A program made the position numbers and the translations under genes. DNA of 64,000 nucleotides from Burkholderiales bacterium C2 (GTDB taxonomy: Bacteria; Pseudomonadota; Gammaproteobacteria; Burkholderiales; Burkholderiaceae_C), in assembly GCA_005503085.1 (NCBI GenBank), contig SCOI01000024.1:1-64000 (forward strand), written 5' to 3'. Below are positions 26,801 to 34,143 of the stretch, in pieces. Positions within the stretch are counted from its first letter, which is position 1. Each line of letters opens with the position of its first letter. A model generated the notes under the pieces. It was not told the DNA's origin and searched no databases. It saw only the letters and a program-made list of their open reading frames with translations.

Positions 26801-27046
26801 GGCCCGACCGAGCTTGCGCACACGCTCTTCGCGGGCGCGCATCACCGCACCCAGCGGGTCCTGCCACAGCCGTGCGTCGACATCCTGGGCCGCGAAGCGC
26901 TGCTCGATGCGCGGCTCGTTGGCGGCCGGCCGCGTGCTCTGCAGCAGCGGCTCGCGCAGCACGAAGGCGCCGGCCGCCAGCAGCACCGCCGCCAACCAGC
27001 CGCTGCTCAACAGCCCGCTGCCACCCCATCTGGATTCCGTGCTCAT
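23834..27046 (-). CDS. Large membrane protein of unknown function, probable sensor
   Basis: A 1070-residue protein. One TM helix at about 13-31 anchors a large extracytoplasmic region (about 35-620). From about 627 there are some seven TM helices (near 627-650, 672-693, 720-738, 822-842, 858-878, 937-953, 965-985). The middle of the outer region (about 480-560) has alternating strand/helix blocks such as GLRAIGVLGNDVHDKLLVLQ and HALFFTTDLDARFL, reminiscent of type 1 periplasmic-binding folds; this is inference. No enzymatic motif is visible. A low-complexity insert (GSAPSASGGAKDGGAAKDAE) splits it near residue 405. It is divergent from the caspase-like gene at 27300 and may act with it. Confidence 0.85.
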   Translation of the reverse strand: MSTESRWGGSGLLSSGWLAAVLLAAGAFVLREPLLQSTRPAANEPRIEQRFAAQDVDARLWQDPLGAVMRAREERVRKLGRAEQQALERQQQGLAAFQQEIAARLPASDPAGRIIVLAAMVSGGPYAESVESRRRMRYAVLAALNAADYAPADTEHLGYFLPQNQPPRTLPEAVPYEWFKPLPGRQPVAHPVLVLWLDNGPFYDRPFDKWRELLRQLEPESSQPSRLLWRALGPMGSDGLHAMIRDSERQDFDLDHFKGWDLRFYSLAATVSDAKLLEDTWHARNESLSDYFQRKGITLLRTIGDDKSLAASLVNELGLRGLKVRASPEPGGNGEARQERYREMCRVGTQRADSPHQIAIVAEWDTLYGRSLRREFRIAEDDDKGFCVNRFHYVRGLDGQMPEHGSAPSASGGAKDGGAAKDAERRSDGSFIERAEGQSQYDYLRRLAARLRERDRELRAGSVDGAGLRAIGVLGNDVHDKLLVLQALRADFPHALFFTTDLDARFLHPREQPWTRNLIVASNFGLRLTDGLQAGTPPFRDNYQTSAFFSTRLALDDQTGAGRVGPQQLARWLGQPRIFEIGRSMAFDFSALAQAGNDERRACRGSQLAACADIHPPGSPRYPHISPLVLSLLAGVLVLLVWLPPLALNRALQRRLRRFATHRGGPWPAWLRQAVLALLLMLLQLVLPVVLAHQWPGFADWLTRDGKPISFSEGISLWPTEAIHLLTLLLCLYLVFRGWTALTRNLDRLSLNLHLGQTRRRLVAEQAREDAQLGFWCRLAHVFTLHGPNDAHTRPASVRAERMTAGKLALWRHFIVQNRTGSRFLRSLACTVLVLAVGLALHTGLAEPSGAPQRGPVSSSVHLLLAIAAIVLMNFLVFYVADATLICLRFVRELRPGRANWPDRAIQFFGRQMGIAKPEVVDHWINLQFIAQRTRCVTGLIYYPFIVLSLLLLSRSQFFDNWQMPTMALAMALFDIGVVLLSAICLRRAAEKARRQALTAVGDWLLQAHGPDAQALPAPRQLELLRERIKTLDEGAFAPFSQQPLLKAVLLPFATLGGSSLLDFLAMANI

Positions 27047-27287
27047 TGCGACTCCCTGCCGATCCGCGCTCGGCCTGGTCGGACACTAGGTCTGGGCCCG
27101 GCGCATCGCATCCGATGAACAAGGGAGTGGCGCGGCGCGCCCGGCCCGATCGCGGCATTCCGTCCTGCAGGCTGATGACAGCCAGGCCCCTAGAAGCCGG
27201 GTCCCCCCCCCAGCTTGATCGTTGAGCGGGCTTGGCCCGCTGCCTAGTCTGCACAGCAAGCCGGCGCTCCTGCCGGCCGCTACCCTC

Positions 27288-27294
27288 AAGGAGG
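27288..27294 (+). promoter_or_regulatory. Strong Shine-Dalgarno of the DUF6345-like gene
   Basis: AAGGAGG lies five bases before ATG 27300 and fixes this start over the in-frame upstream codon at 27222. The 253-base gap to the divergent membrane-protein gene must hold both promoters; I see no convincing -35/-10 pair. Confidence 0.7.
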
Positions 27295-27299
27295 CAATC

Positions 27300-28049
27300 A
27301 TGGCCAGATTCGGCATCGAAGCCATTCGCTACTGCAACCACGCCCGCGCCGCCGGCGTGACCACATCGAGTGACCTGACCTACACCTTCAACCGCGCCAA
27401 CGGCTTCGACAGCAAGCTGCGCAGCGCCGGCCACGGCCGTGCGTTCTACTGGGCCAATACCGACTGCTGGGAGACCGACATCCGCGACAACGACCGCGGC
27501 GGCGGTGATCGCAGCTGGGTCGACGATGTCGATCTGTTCTGGATCGAGACCCATGGCAACCACACCGCCGACGGCCAGGCCCTGATGCTTTACGACACGC
27601 CGCAGACCGGCTGGTTCACCTTCTCGGGCGACTGGCAACTTGGCGAGAACTGGAATGCCGAGTGGGTGATGGCCTACTCGTGCAAGACGGTGGACCGCAA
27701 CAATGTGGCCGGGCTGTGGAACATCTTCGCCGGCCTGCACATCTACTGCGGCGCCTGGGAGAACATGTATGACGCCTGGACCACCGACGAGTGCGGCGAG
27801 GACGTGGCCCACAACCTGGTGCATGGCGACACCGTCTCGCATGCCTGGCACGACGGCGTCTCCGACTGGGCCGTCGACAACCACCCGATCACCGTCTGCG
27901 TCGGCGACGCCGCCACCTGGAACAACGGCAACATCCGCTGGGACCTGAGCGCGCTCAATCGCGACCATCTGTGGGGCCATGGCAGCGTCGTGCCCGATCT
28001 GCCGCCCAGCCGCCAGGCCTGCCTGCTGTGGCGCTGGACCGAGGGCTGA
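27300..28049 (+). CDS. DUF6345-like protein with caspase-type His/Cys pair
   Basis: A 249-residue protein with no signal peptide, very rich in Trp, Asp and Asn. Its core reads FYWANTDCWETD, then WVDDVDLFWIETHGNHTADG, then WVMAYSCKTVD. A strand ending in T-H-G (H85) and another ending in S-C (C128), 43 residues apart, match the catalytic dyad layout of caspase/gingipain/CHAT-fold cysteine proteases. I recall this pattern as DUF6345 but could not run a search. Further conserved-looking segments are CGAWENMYDAW and DNHPITVCVGD. A protease role is inference. It is followed after 50 bases by the 313-residue gene and is divergent from the large membrane protein. Confidence 0.75.
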   Translation: MARFGIEAIRYCNHARAAGVTTSSDLTYTFNRANGFDSKLRSAGHGRAFYWANTDCWETDIRDNDRGGGDRSWVDDVDLFWIETHGNHTADGQALMLYDTPQTGWFTFSGDWQLGENWNAEWVMAYSCKTVDRNNVAGLWNIFAGLHIYCGAWENMYDAWTTDECGEDVAHNLVHGDTVSHAWHDGVSDWAVDNHPITVCVGDAATWNNGNIRWDLSALNRDHLWGHGSVVPDLPPSRQACLLWRWTEG

Positions 28050-28099
28050 GCCCCAAAAGGCTGACGCGTTCAACAACCCTTTCACCGGACATCAACATC

Positions 28100-29041
28100 A
28101 TGGACATCAATCAACTGATGGAATCGCTGGCTTCGTCCTTCAAGCAGGAGCTGCCCGCCGAGCTGGCCATCCTGGAGCTGCGCCGCAGCTCGGTCGACGA
28201 TCAGCAGCGCCGCCTGCGCAAGCTGCTCAAGGGCAGCAGCGAGGCCTGCGACCAGAACTTCGAGCGCGGCCAGTGGGAGACTTTCGACGACCACACGCTG
28301 GTGCGCCTGCCCGAGGGCGCCCGGGCCGTGCTCTACCACGCCAGCGGTGCGGTCAAGCTCAGCAGCGGGCTGGCGCCGATGGAGGCGCTGTTCAAGGAGG
28401 CACAGCCCAAGCAGCAGCTCGCCGATCACACGGCCAAGCTGCTGCAATCGCTGGGCCTGCATGACGCGCTGGGGCGTGGCGAGACGCTGAGCTTCGAGCG
28501 GCTGTGGCAGATAAAGGCGGCCGCCACCGATCGCAGCGGTCATCAGAGCGAGCCGGTGCTGTGCCGAGCGATAGGCGCGTTCCGGCATCACATCGAGGGC
28601 ATCCCGGTGCTGGGCCCGGCTTCGGCGGCGCTGCAGATCGCCGGCAACGGCGAGTTCGACATGCTCTCGACCCTGCTGCGCAGCCCCGGCGGCGAAGCGC
28701 TGGACCGCGCCAAGCCGCTGCACCCGGAGCGCGCGGTGCGCCAGCTGCTGAGCCAGCTGCAGGCGAAGTTCGAGCTGCAGCGCGGCAAGCAGGACAGCCC
28801 GATCGACTTCGAGTGCCGCGAGGGCCTGCGCTTCGGCTATCTGAGCCTGTCCAAGCGCAAGGCGCAGCGTCTGCTGGCACCGGTCTATATGGCCACCATC
28901 GACGTCACCCACGACAAGCTGCGCCAGGGCCTGATCCTGGTGACCGCCGCGACCGAGAAAGAGTATCTGCCGCTGAACCCGCCGGGCCAGGAAAACCCGC
29001 CGACGCTGAGCAGCAAGACCGCCGGCAAGCGCTGCTGCTGA
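28100..29041 (+). CDS. Protein of unknown family downstream of the caspase-like gene
   Basis: A 313-residue soluble protein that I do not recognise. Residues 1-60 are helical with heptad character (ELAILELRRSSVDDQQRRLR). The C-terminal third contains a strand-rich stretch (FECREGLRFGYLSLSKRKAQ, then VYMATIDVTHD) and it ends KRCC. There is no signal peptide, TM segment or known catalytic motif. The 50-base spacing and shared strand suggest an operon with the DUF6345-like gene, so it could be a substrate, regulator or effector of it. ATG 28100 is taken as start; upstream in-frame sequence overlaps the previous gene. Confidence 0.75.
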   Translation: MDINQLMESLASSFKQELPAELAILELRRSSVDDQQRRLRKLLKGSSEACDQNFERGQWETFDDHTLVRLPEGARAVLYHASGAVKLSSGLAPMEALFKEAQPKQQLADHTAKLLQSLGLHDALGRGETLSFERLWQIKAAATDRSGHQSEPVLCRAIGAFRHHIEGIPVLGPASAALQIAGNGEFDMLSTLLRSPGGEALDRAKPLHPERAVRQLLSQLQAKFELQRGKQDSPIDFECREGLRFGYLSLSKRKAQRLLAPVYMATIDVTHDKLRQGLILVTAATEKEYLPLNPPGQENPPTLSSKTAGKRCC

Positions 29042-29066
29042 AGCCGGGCCGAGGCCGGGCGATCCG

Positions 29067-30350
29067 TCAGCGTCCTCTGGCGAAAGCCTCGGGGTGCTGA
29101 CGCTCGTACCAGTTCTTCACCTCGGCATGGTCCAGCGAGAGAAAGCGTGGCAGCTCCGGCACCGCCAGCAGCAGCGCGCCGCTGAGCAGAAAGCCCGCCG
29201 CCAGCAGCAGATAGACCTGAGCCACCGGCCAATGCAGCAGCAGCGCGCCGGCCAGCGCCGGAGCAGCGGCGGCGGCCAGCTGCGCGAGCGCCATCTGCCC
29301 GGCCGTCATGCGGGCGCGGAAGTCCTCCGGCATCGCCAGCAGGCGGTGGGTCTGGCCAACCAGCTGGGTGACCGACATGCTCAGTCCGATCAGCGCGAAC
29401 AGCAGCAGCAGGCCGGGCGCCCAGTCGCACAGGCCGATCGCGCCGGCGGCGCCGCCGCATGCGCCGACGGCCGCAAAGATCGCCCGCAGCCGGCCCAGGC
29501 GGGCGATCAGTGCGTCGGCCACGCCGGCCACCCCCACCATCAGGCCCAGCGACAGGGCGGCGGCGCAGGCACCGAACCACAGCGCCGACAGCCCCAGCGA
29601 CTGCAGGCGCAGCGGCAGCAGCAGGCCGGTGGCCGGCAGCAGGAACACCATCATCAAGGCCCCGACCAGGGTCCACCAGCGATCCAGCGGCACTCCCCAT
29701 TTGGCGCGCAGGCCGGCCGCCAGATCGGCGAACCAGCCAGCGCCGGCCGTGCGTTCGGCCGGGAAGGGCGGCGCGGCGATGCGCCAGGCGGCGACGGCGG
29801 CGACGCCGAACATCAGCAGGTTCAGCAGCATCGCCGTCGCAATGCCGCCCAGGGCCAGCGCAGCGCCGCCCAGCCCCGGCCCGAGCAGGCCGCCGAGGGC
29901 CTGGGCGCCGCGGCGCAGCCGTATCGCCTCGGGCAGCTGTGCCGTCGCGACCAGCTCCGGCAGGATGCTGGCCTGGGCCGGCAGCAGCAGGGCCTCGGCC
30001 AGCAAAGCCAGGCCGCCGCAGGTGCACAACAGCGGCAGGCTGTAGACGCCGCTGCCGGCCAGCAGGGCCAGCGCCAGCGCGTCCAGCAGCAGGCCCAGCT
30101 TGCCCAGCCGTATCAGCCGCCGCTTGTCGCAGCGATCACCCAGCGGCGACAGCAAAGGCATGGCCAGCAGCGAACACAGCGCCATCAGGACGCCATAGCG
30201 GCTCAGGTCCAGGGCGCCGCCGTCCCGCGCGATCCACCAGGCGATGCTGAGCTGGCCCACCGCAGCGGCCAGCAGGCTCAGCATCTCGCTGAACATCAGC
30301 AGGCGCAGGGCCGGTGCACAGGCATGGATACGGGCGCGCAGTTGCCGCAT
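29067..30350 (-). CDS. MFS transporter
   Basis: A 427-residue, twelve-helix major facilitator protein. The loop-2/3 signature appears as LSPLGDRCDKRRLIRLGK, and helices recur to about residue 400. The short cytoplasmic tail ends NWYERQHPEAFARGR. It resembles drug or metabolite exporters of the MFS_3/EntS type; the substrate is unknown. It is divergent from the MocR gene across 190 bases carrying three ATCGATGC repeats, so MocR control is likely. It converges on the unknown gene ending at 29041. Confidence 0.88.
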   Translation of the reverse strand: MRQLRARIHACAPALRLLMFSEMLSLLAAAVGQLSIAWWIARDGGALDLSRYGVLMALCSLLAMPLLSPLGDRCDKRRLIRLGKLGLLLDALALALLAGSGVYSLPLLCTCGGLALLAEALLLPAQASILPELVATAQLPEAIRLRRGAQALGGLLGPGLGGAALALGGIATAMLLNLLMFGVAAVAAWRIAAPPFPAERTAGAGWFADLAAGLRAKWGVPLDRWWTLVGALMMVFLLPATGLLLPLRLQSLGLSALWFGACAAALSLGLMVGVAGVADALIARLGRLRAIFAAVGACGGAAGAIGLCDWAPGLLLLFALIGLSMSVTQLVGQTHRLLAMPEDFRARMTAGQMALAQLAAAAAPALAGALLLHWPVAQVYLLLAAGFLLSGALLLAVPELPRFLSLDHAEVKNWYERQHPEAFARGR

Positions 30351-30435
30351 GGGGTCGTCCTCTTGGATGGCTGGGATGGCGGGCAGTCTAGGAAGCCGGG
30401 GCCGGCTCGGTAAGACTCAGGCGCGGGCTGTCGGC

Positions 30436-30490
30436 ATCGATGCAGGGCCGAGCTGTATCGATGCGGCCGTATGGTCTGTGTATCGATGCA
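30436..30490 (+). promoter_or_regulatory. Three ATCGATGC repeats, probable MocR operators
   Basis: ATCGATGC occurs at 30436-30443, 30457-30464 and 30482-30489 in the divergent region between the MFS and MocR genes. The spacings are 21 and 25 bases, about two helical turns. The first is part of the palindrome GCATCGATGC. MocR-type regulators commonly bind direct repeats of this kind. Confidence 0.6.
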
Positions 30491-30540
30491 GCGTCGGCAA
30501 TTGACGCTATCGTGGCGACCCCGCGACTTGCCTGCTTTGC

Positions 30541-31989
30541 GTGAAGCCCAGCCCCTACCGCTACCGTGCCCTGGCCGCCCTGCTGACCGAGCAGTTGCGT
30601 GCCGGCCTGCACCCGCCCGGCAGCCAGCTACCCTCGGTGCGCCAGCTCTGCGCCGAGCATCGCGCCAGCCTGGCCACCGTCACGCATGCGCTGCATCACT
30701 TGGAGGATGCCGGCCTGATCGAGGCCAGGCCGCGGCGCGGCTTCTTTGCCTGTGCCCCGTCATCGCCGACTGCGGCACCGGACCCCGCGCCAGCGGCGGC
30801 CATCGCGCTGGCCGGCCGGCGCAAGCGCCTGATCGAGCTGGCCGCGACGCGGGCGGACTGCTTGTCGCTGAGCCATCTGGCTCTGCCGGCCGCCTTGCTG
30901 CCGCTGCCGGCGCTGCAGCGTCTGCTGATGCAGCAGCTGCGCAGCGACGCGGCCGTGCTGGGCACCGGCATGGTCTATGGCTCTGCGGCCTTGCGCGAGC
31001 AGCTGGCGCTGCGCTCGCGGCGCCTGGACTGCCGCTTCGATGCCGAGGACATCATCGTCACACAAGGCGAATCCGAGTCGCTGGCGCTGTGCCTGCGGCT
31101 GCTGGCCAAGCCCGGTGAGCTGATCGCGGTGGCCAGCCCCGCACCGTTCCACGCGCTGGAGCTGATTGCCAGCCTGGGACTGCGCGTGCTGGAGATTCCG
31201 GCCTCGGCCGAGGCCGGTTTGTCGGTGTCTGCGCTGGCGCTGGCCGCGCAGCAGCACCAGCTGGCCGCCTGCCTGCTCGAGCCCAACTTCTACCGTGTCA
31301 CCGGCAGCCGGATGAGCGACGCCGCCAAGCAGGCGCTGGCAGCCCTGCTGGCCGAGCACAGCCTGCCGCTGATCGAATGCGACATGATGGGCGAGCTCTA
31401 TCACGGCGCCCAGCGGCCGAGGCCGCTGAAGGCTTTCGATGGCGACGACCGCGTGCTGTACTGCGGCAGCCTGGCCTGCATCACCGGCCCGGGTTTCAGC
31501 CTCGGCTATATGGTCAGCGGACGCTACCGTCTGCAGCTGCGCGCCGAGCGCACCGTGCATGGCGAGCTCTTGCCCGCATTGACCGATCAGGTGCTGACGG
31601 CCTTCATGGCCGGCGGCGGCATGGACCGCCATCTGCGCCGGCTGCGCCAGCGTCTGGCCGCGCAGCTGCAGGCCTGGCGCGAGGCCGTGCTGGCCCACTT
31701 CCCGCCGGGCACGCGGGTCAGCAGCGCGGATGGCGGCTATGTGCTGTGGTTGGCGCTGCCCGGCGGCCTGGACGCTTGCGCGCTGCTCGAAGAGACCCGG
31801 CGCCGGGGCTACAGCTTTGTGCCCGGCGCGGTCTTCAGCATGGGCACGCAGTTCGACCATTGCCTGCGGCTGACGGCCGGCCACCCGCTCGATGCGACGC
31901 GGCTGCAGGGCATCCGCTGCCTGGGCGAGTCGGCCGCCCGCTTGCTGGCGGCCGGCAGTTCCCGGCGTCGCGTCTCAGAGCCAGCCTAG
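30541..31989 (+). CDS. MocR-type GntR/aminotransferase regulator
   Basis: A 482-residue fusion of a GntR winged HTH (about 1-72; LLTEQLRAGLHPPGSQLPSV then RASLATVTHALHHLEDAGL) and a fold-type I aminotransferase-like domain (about 100-470). In the latter, Tyr/Asp/Asn positions are recognisable (LLEPNFYRVTGSRM, IECDMMGELYHG). The region where the PLP lysine is expected reads LYCGSLACITGPGFSLGYM, with no Lys at the canonical SFSK-like spot, so cofactor attachment is doubtful. GTG 30541 is the likely start. It probably controls the divergent MFS exporter. Its end overlaps the convergent arsC gene by 15 bases. Confidence 0.88.
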   Translation: MKPSPYRYRALAALLTEQLRAGLHPPGSQLPSVRQLCAEHRASLATVTHALHHLEDAGLIEARPRRGFFACAPSSPTAAPDPAPAAAIALAGRRKRLIELAATRADCLSLSHLALPAALLPLPALQRLLMQQLRSDAAVLGTGMVYGSAALREQLALRSRRLDCRFDAEDIIVTQGESESLALCLRLLAKPGELIAVASPAPFHALELIASLGLRVLEIPASAEAGLSVSALALAAQQHQLAACLLEPNFYRVTGSRMSDAAKQALAALLAEHSLPLIECDMMGELYHGAQRPRPLKAFDGDDRVLYCGSLACITGPGFSLGYMVSGRYRLQLRAERTVHGELLPALTDQVLTAFMAGGGMDRHLRRLRQRLAAQLQAWREAVLAHFPPGTRVSSADGGYVLWLALPGGLDACALLEETRRRGYSFVPGAVFSMGTQFDHCLRLTAGHPLDATRLQGIRCLGESAARLLAAGSSRRRVSEPA

Positions 31990-32322
31990 CAGCAGCTCCG
32001 GCGGCCGGGCGATCAGCGCACGCCGGCCGTGCACAACGATGGGGCGTTGCAGCAGGATGGGGTGGGCGGCCATCGCGGCCAGCAGCGCCGGCTCGTCCAG
32101 CGACGGATCGGCCAGGCCCAGGCGCTGGTACTCGTCCTCACCGCTGCGCAGCAGCTCGCGCGCCGGCAGGCCCAGCAGGGCCAGCAGGCCCTGCAATTCA
32201 GCCACATCGGGCGGTGTCTTCAGGTATTCGATCACCGTCGGCTTCAGGCCCTGGGCCTGCAGCAGGGCCAGGGCTTCGCGGGACTTGGAGCAGCGGGGGT
32301 TGTGATAAATCGTGGTCAGCAT
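31975..32322 (-). CDS. arsC: Arsenate reductase (glutaredoxin-dependent ArsC family)
   Basis: A 115-residue ArsC/Spx-fold protein. The N-terminal YHNPRCSKSR carries catalytic C11, and the distal HPILLQRPIVV and ARPPELLL segments match the family. It would reduce arsenate to arsenite with glutathione and glutaredoxin. No arsB, acr3 or arsR is next to it, so it may be a housekeeping YffB/ArsC relative. The start at 32322 has only a weak ribosome site; an in-frame alternative lies at 32340. Confidence 0.9.
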   Translation of the reverse strand: MLTTIYHNPRCSKSREALALLQAQGLKPTVIEYLKTPPDVAELQGLLALLGLPARELLRSGEDEYQRLGLADPSLDEPALLAAMAAHPILLQRPIVVHGRRALIARPPELLLGWL

Positions 32323-32403
32323 GGCGCTAGGGTAAGCCATGAGGCCGGCGCCGGCTGCGCTCGCTACCCTCAGCGGCTCGTTGGAGCGCGAGGCGGAGGC
32401 CCG

Positions 32404-34143
32404 ATGACCACCAAACAACAAGACGATGCCTACCTGGCACTGCACGGCGCGTTCCGCTGGCAGGTGCCCGAGTATTTCAATATCGCCGAGGCCTGCTGCG
32501 GCCGCTGGGCCCGCGAGACGCCCGAGGCCACGGCCGTGCTGTTCGACAGCGACAGCGGCTGCCGCGCGCACTACAGCTACGGCCAGCTGCAGCGCGCCGC
32601 GAACCGGCTCAGCAATGCGCTGCGCCGCCTGGGCGTGCGGCGCGGCGACCGGGTCGCGGTGGTGCTGCCGCAGCGCTTCGAGACCGCGGTGGCCCAGATC
32701 GCGATCAGCCAGCTCGGCGCGGTGGCGATGCCCTTGTCCATGCTGTTCGGCCCCGAGGCGCTGGAGTACCGGCTGCAGGACAGCGCTGCGGTGTTGGCCC
32801 TGGTCGAATGCGCGGCGCTGGAGGCGGTGCGCGGCGTGCGCGCGCGCTGCCCGGCGCTGCGCCATCTGATCGTCGTCGGCGAATGCCAGGCCGACTGTGA
32901 CGAGATCGGCTGGATGGCCGCGCTGCAGGCCGAGGATGCCCGCTTCACGGCCGAGCGGACCAAGGCCGACGAGGCCGCGGTGCTGATCTACACCAGCGGC
33001 ACGACCGGCCCGCCCAAGGGCGCGCTGATCCCGAACCGCGCGCTGATCGGCAATCTGAGCGGCTTTGTCGCCAGCCAGAACTGGTTCGGTTTCGACCCGG
33101 CCGCGCCGGACAAGGGCACGCAGGCGGTGTTCTGGAGCCCGGCCGACTGGGCCTGGACCGGCGGGCTGATGGATGCGCTCTTGCCGACGCTGTACTTCGG
33201 CCGGCCCATCGTCGCCTACCAGGGCCGCTTCGCGCCGGACAAGGCTTTCGAGCTGATGGCCGCCCATGGCGTGACCCACACCTTTTTGTTCCCCACCGCG
33301 CTGAAGGCGATGATGAAGGCGCTGCCGCGGCCGCGCGAGCGCTATGCGCTCAAGCTCGAGGCCATCATGAGCGCCGGCGAGGCGGTCGGCGATGCGGTGT
33401 TCGCCTACTGCCGCGAGCAGCTGGGCGTGACGGTCAACGAGATGTTCGGCCAGACCGAGATCAACTATGTGGTCGGCAACTGCAGCCGCTTCTGGCCGGC
33501 CCGGCCCGGCAGCATGGGCCGGGCCTATCCGGGCCACCGGGTCGCGGTGATCGACGCCGAGGGCAAGACCTGTCCCCCGGGCGTGGCCGGCGATGTGGCG
33601 GTGCATCGGCGCGATGTGCATGGCCATCCCGATCCGGTGTTCTTCCTGGGTTACTGGGGCCGCGCGGACGCGACCCGGGCCAAGTTCACCGGCGACCCCG
33701 AGGACAGCTGGTGCCGCACCGGCGATATGGCGCTGCAGGACAAGGACGGCTACCTCTGGTATCAGGGCCGCAGCGACGATGTCTTCAAGTCGGCCGGCTA
33801 CCGCATCGGCCCCAGCGAGATCGAGAACTGCCTGGTCAAGCATGCGGCGGTCGCGAACGCCGCCGTGGTGCCCAAGCCCGATGCCGAGCGCGGCGCCCTG
33901 GTCAAGGCCTATGTGGTGCTGGCGCCGGGGCGGCACGGCTCGGCGGCACTGATCGCCGAGCTGCAAGCCCATGTCAAGGGCCGGCTGGCGCCCTACGAAT
34001 ACCCGAAGGAGATCGAGTTCATCGAGGCCTTGCCGATGACCACCACCGGCAAGCTGCAGCGCGGTGTGCTGCGGCGGCAGGAGGAGGAGCGGGCGCGGGC
34101 AGCCGGCGTTACTGCGCCCGCGAGCTCGTCAGCCGCACGCTGA
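32404..34143 (+). CDS. AMP-forming acyl-CoA synthetase
   Basis: A 579-residue member of the ANL adenylate-forming family. The nucleotide loop is LIYTSGTTGPPKG, A5 is NEMFGQTE, the A7/A8 hinge is WCRTGDMALQDKDGYLWYQG with GRSDDVFKSAGYRIGP, and A10 is MTTTGKLQRGVLR with the catalytic Lys. It resembles medium-chain or acetyl-CoA synthetase-like (AcsM) enzymes and activates a fatty or aryl acid to its CoA ester. GGAGG precedes the ATG. Its last 35 bases overlap the end of the convergent gene at 34109. Confidence 0.92.
   Translation: MTTKQQDDAYLALHGAFRWQVPEYFNIAEACCGRWARETPEATAVLFDSDSGCRAHYSYGQLQRAANRLSNALRRLGVRRGDRVAVVLPQRFETAVAQIAISQLGAVAMPLSMLFGPEALEYRLQDSAAVLALVECAALEAVRGVRARCPALRHLIVVGECQADCDEIGWMAALQAEDARFTAERTKADEAAVLIYTSGTTGPPKGALIPNRALIGNLSGFVASQNWFGFDPAAPDKGTQAVFWSPADWAWTGGLMDALLPTLYFGRPIVAYQGRFAPDKAFELMAAHGVTHTFLFPTALKAMMKALPRPRERYALKLEAIMSAGEAVGDAVFAYCREQLGVTVNEMFGQTEINYVVGNCSRFWPARPGSMGRAYPGHRVAVIDAEGKTCPPGVAGDVAVHRRDVHGHPDPVFFLGYWGRADATRAKFTGDPEDSWCRTGDMALQDKDGYLWYQGRSDDVFKSAGYRIGPSEIENCLVKHAAVANAAVVPKPDAERGALVKAYVVLAPGRHGSAALIAELQAHVKGRLAPYEYPKEIEFIEALPMTTTGKLQRGVLRRQEEERARAAGVTAPASSSAAR

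Noticed and set aside
31975-33972. Long minus frame running from arsC back through the acyl-CoA synthetase
   Set aside because: Only its 3' end (from 32322) is arsC; the rest is antisense to the synthetase.
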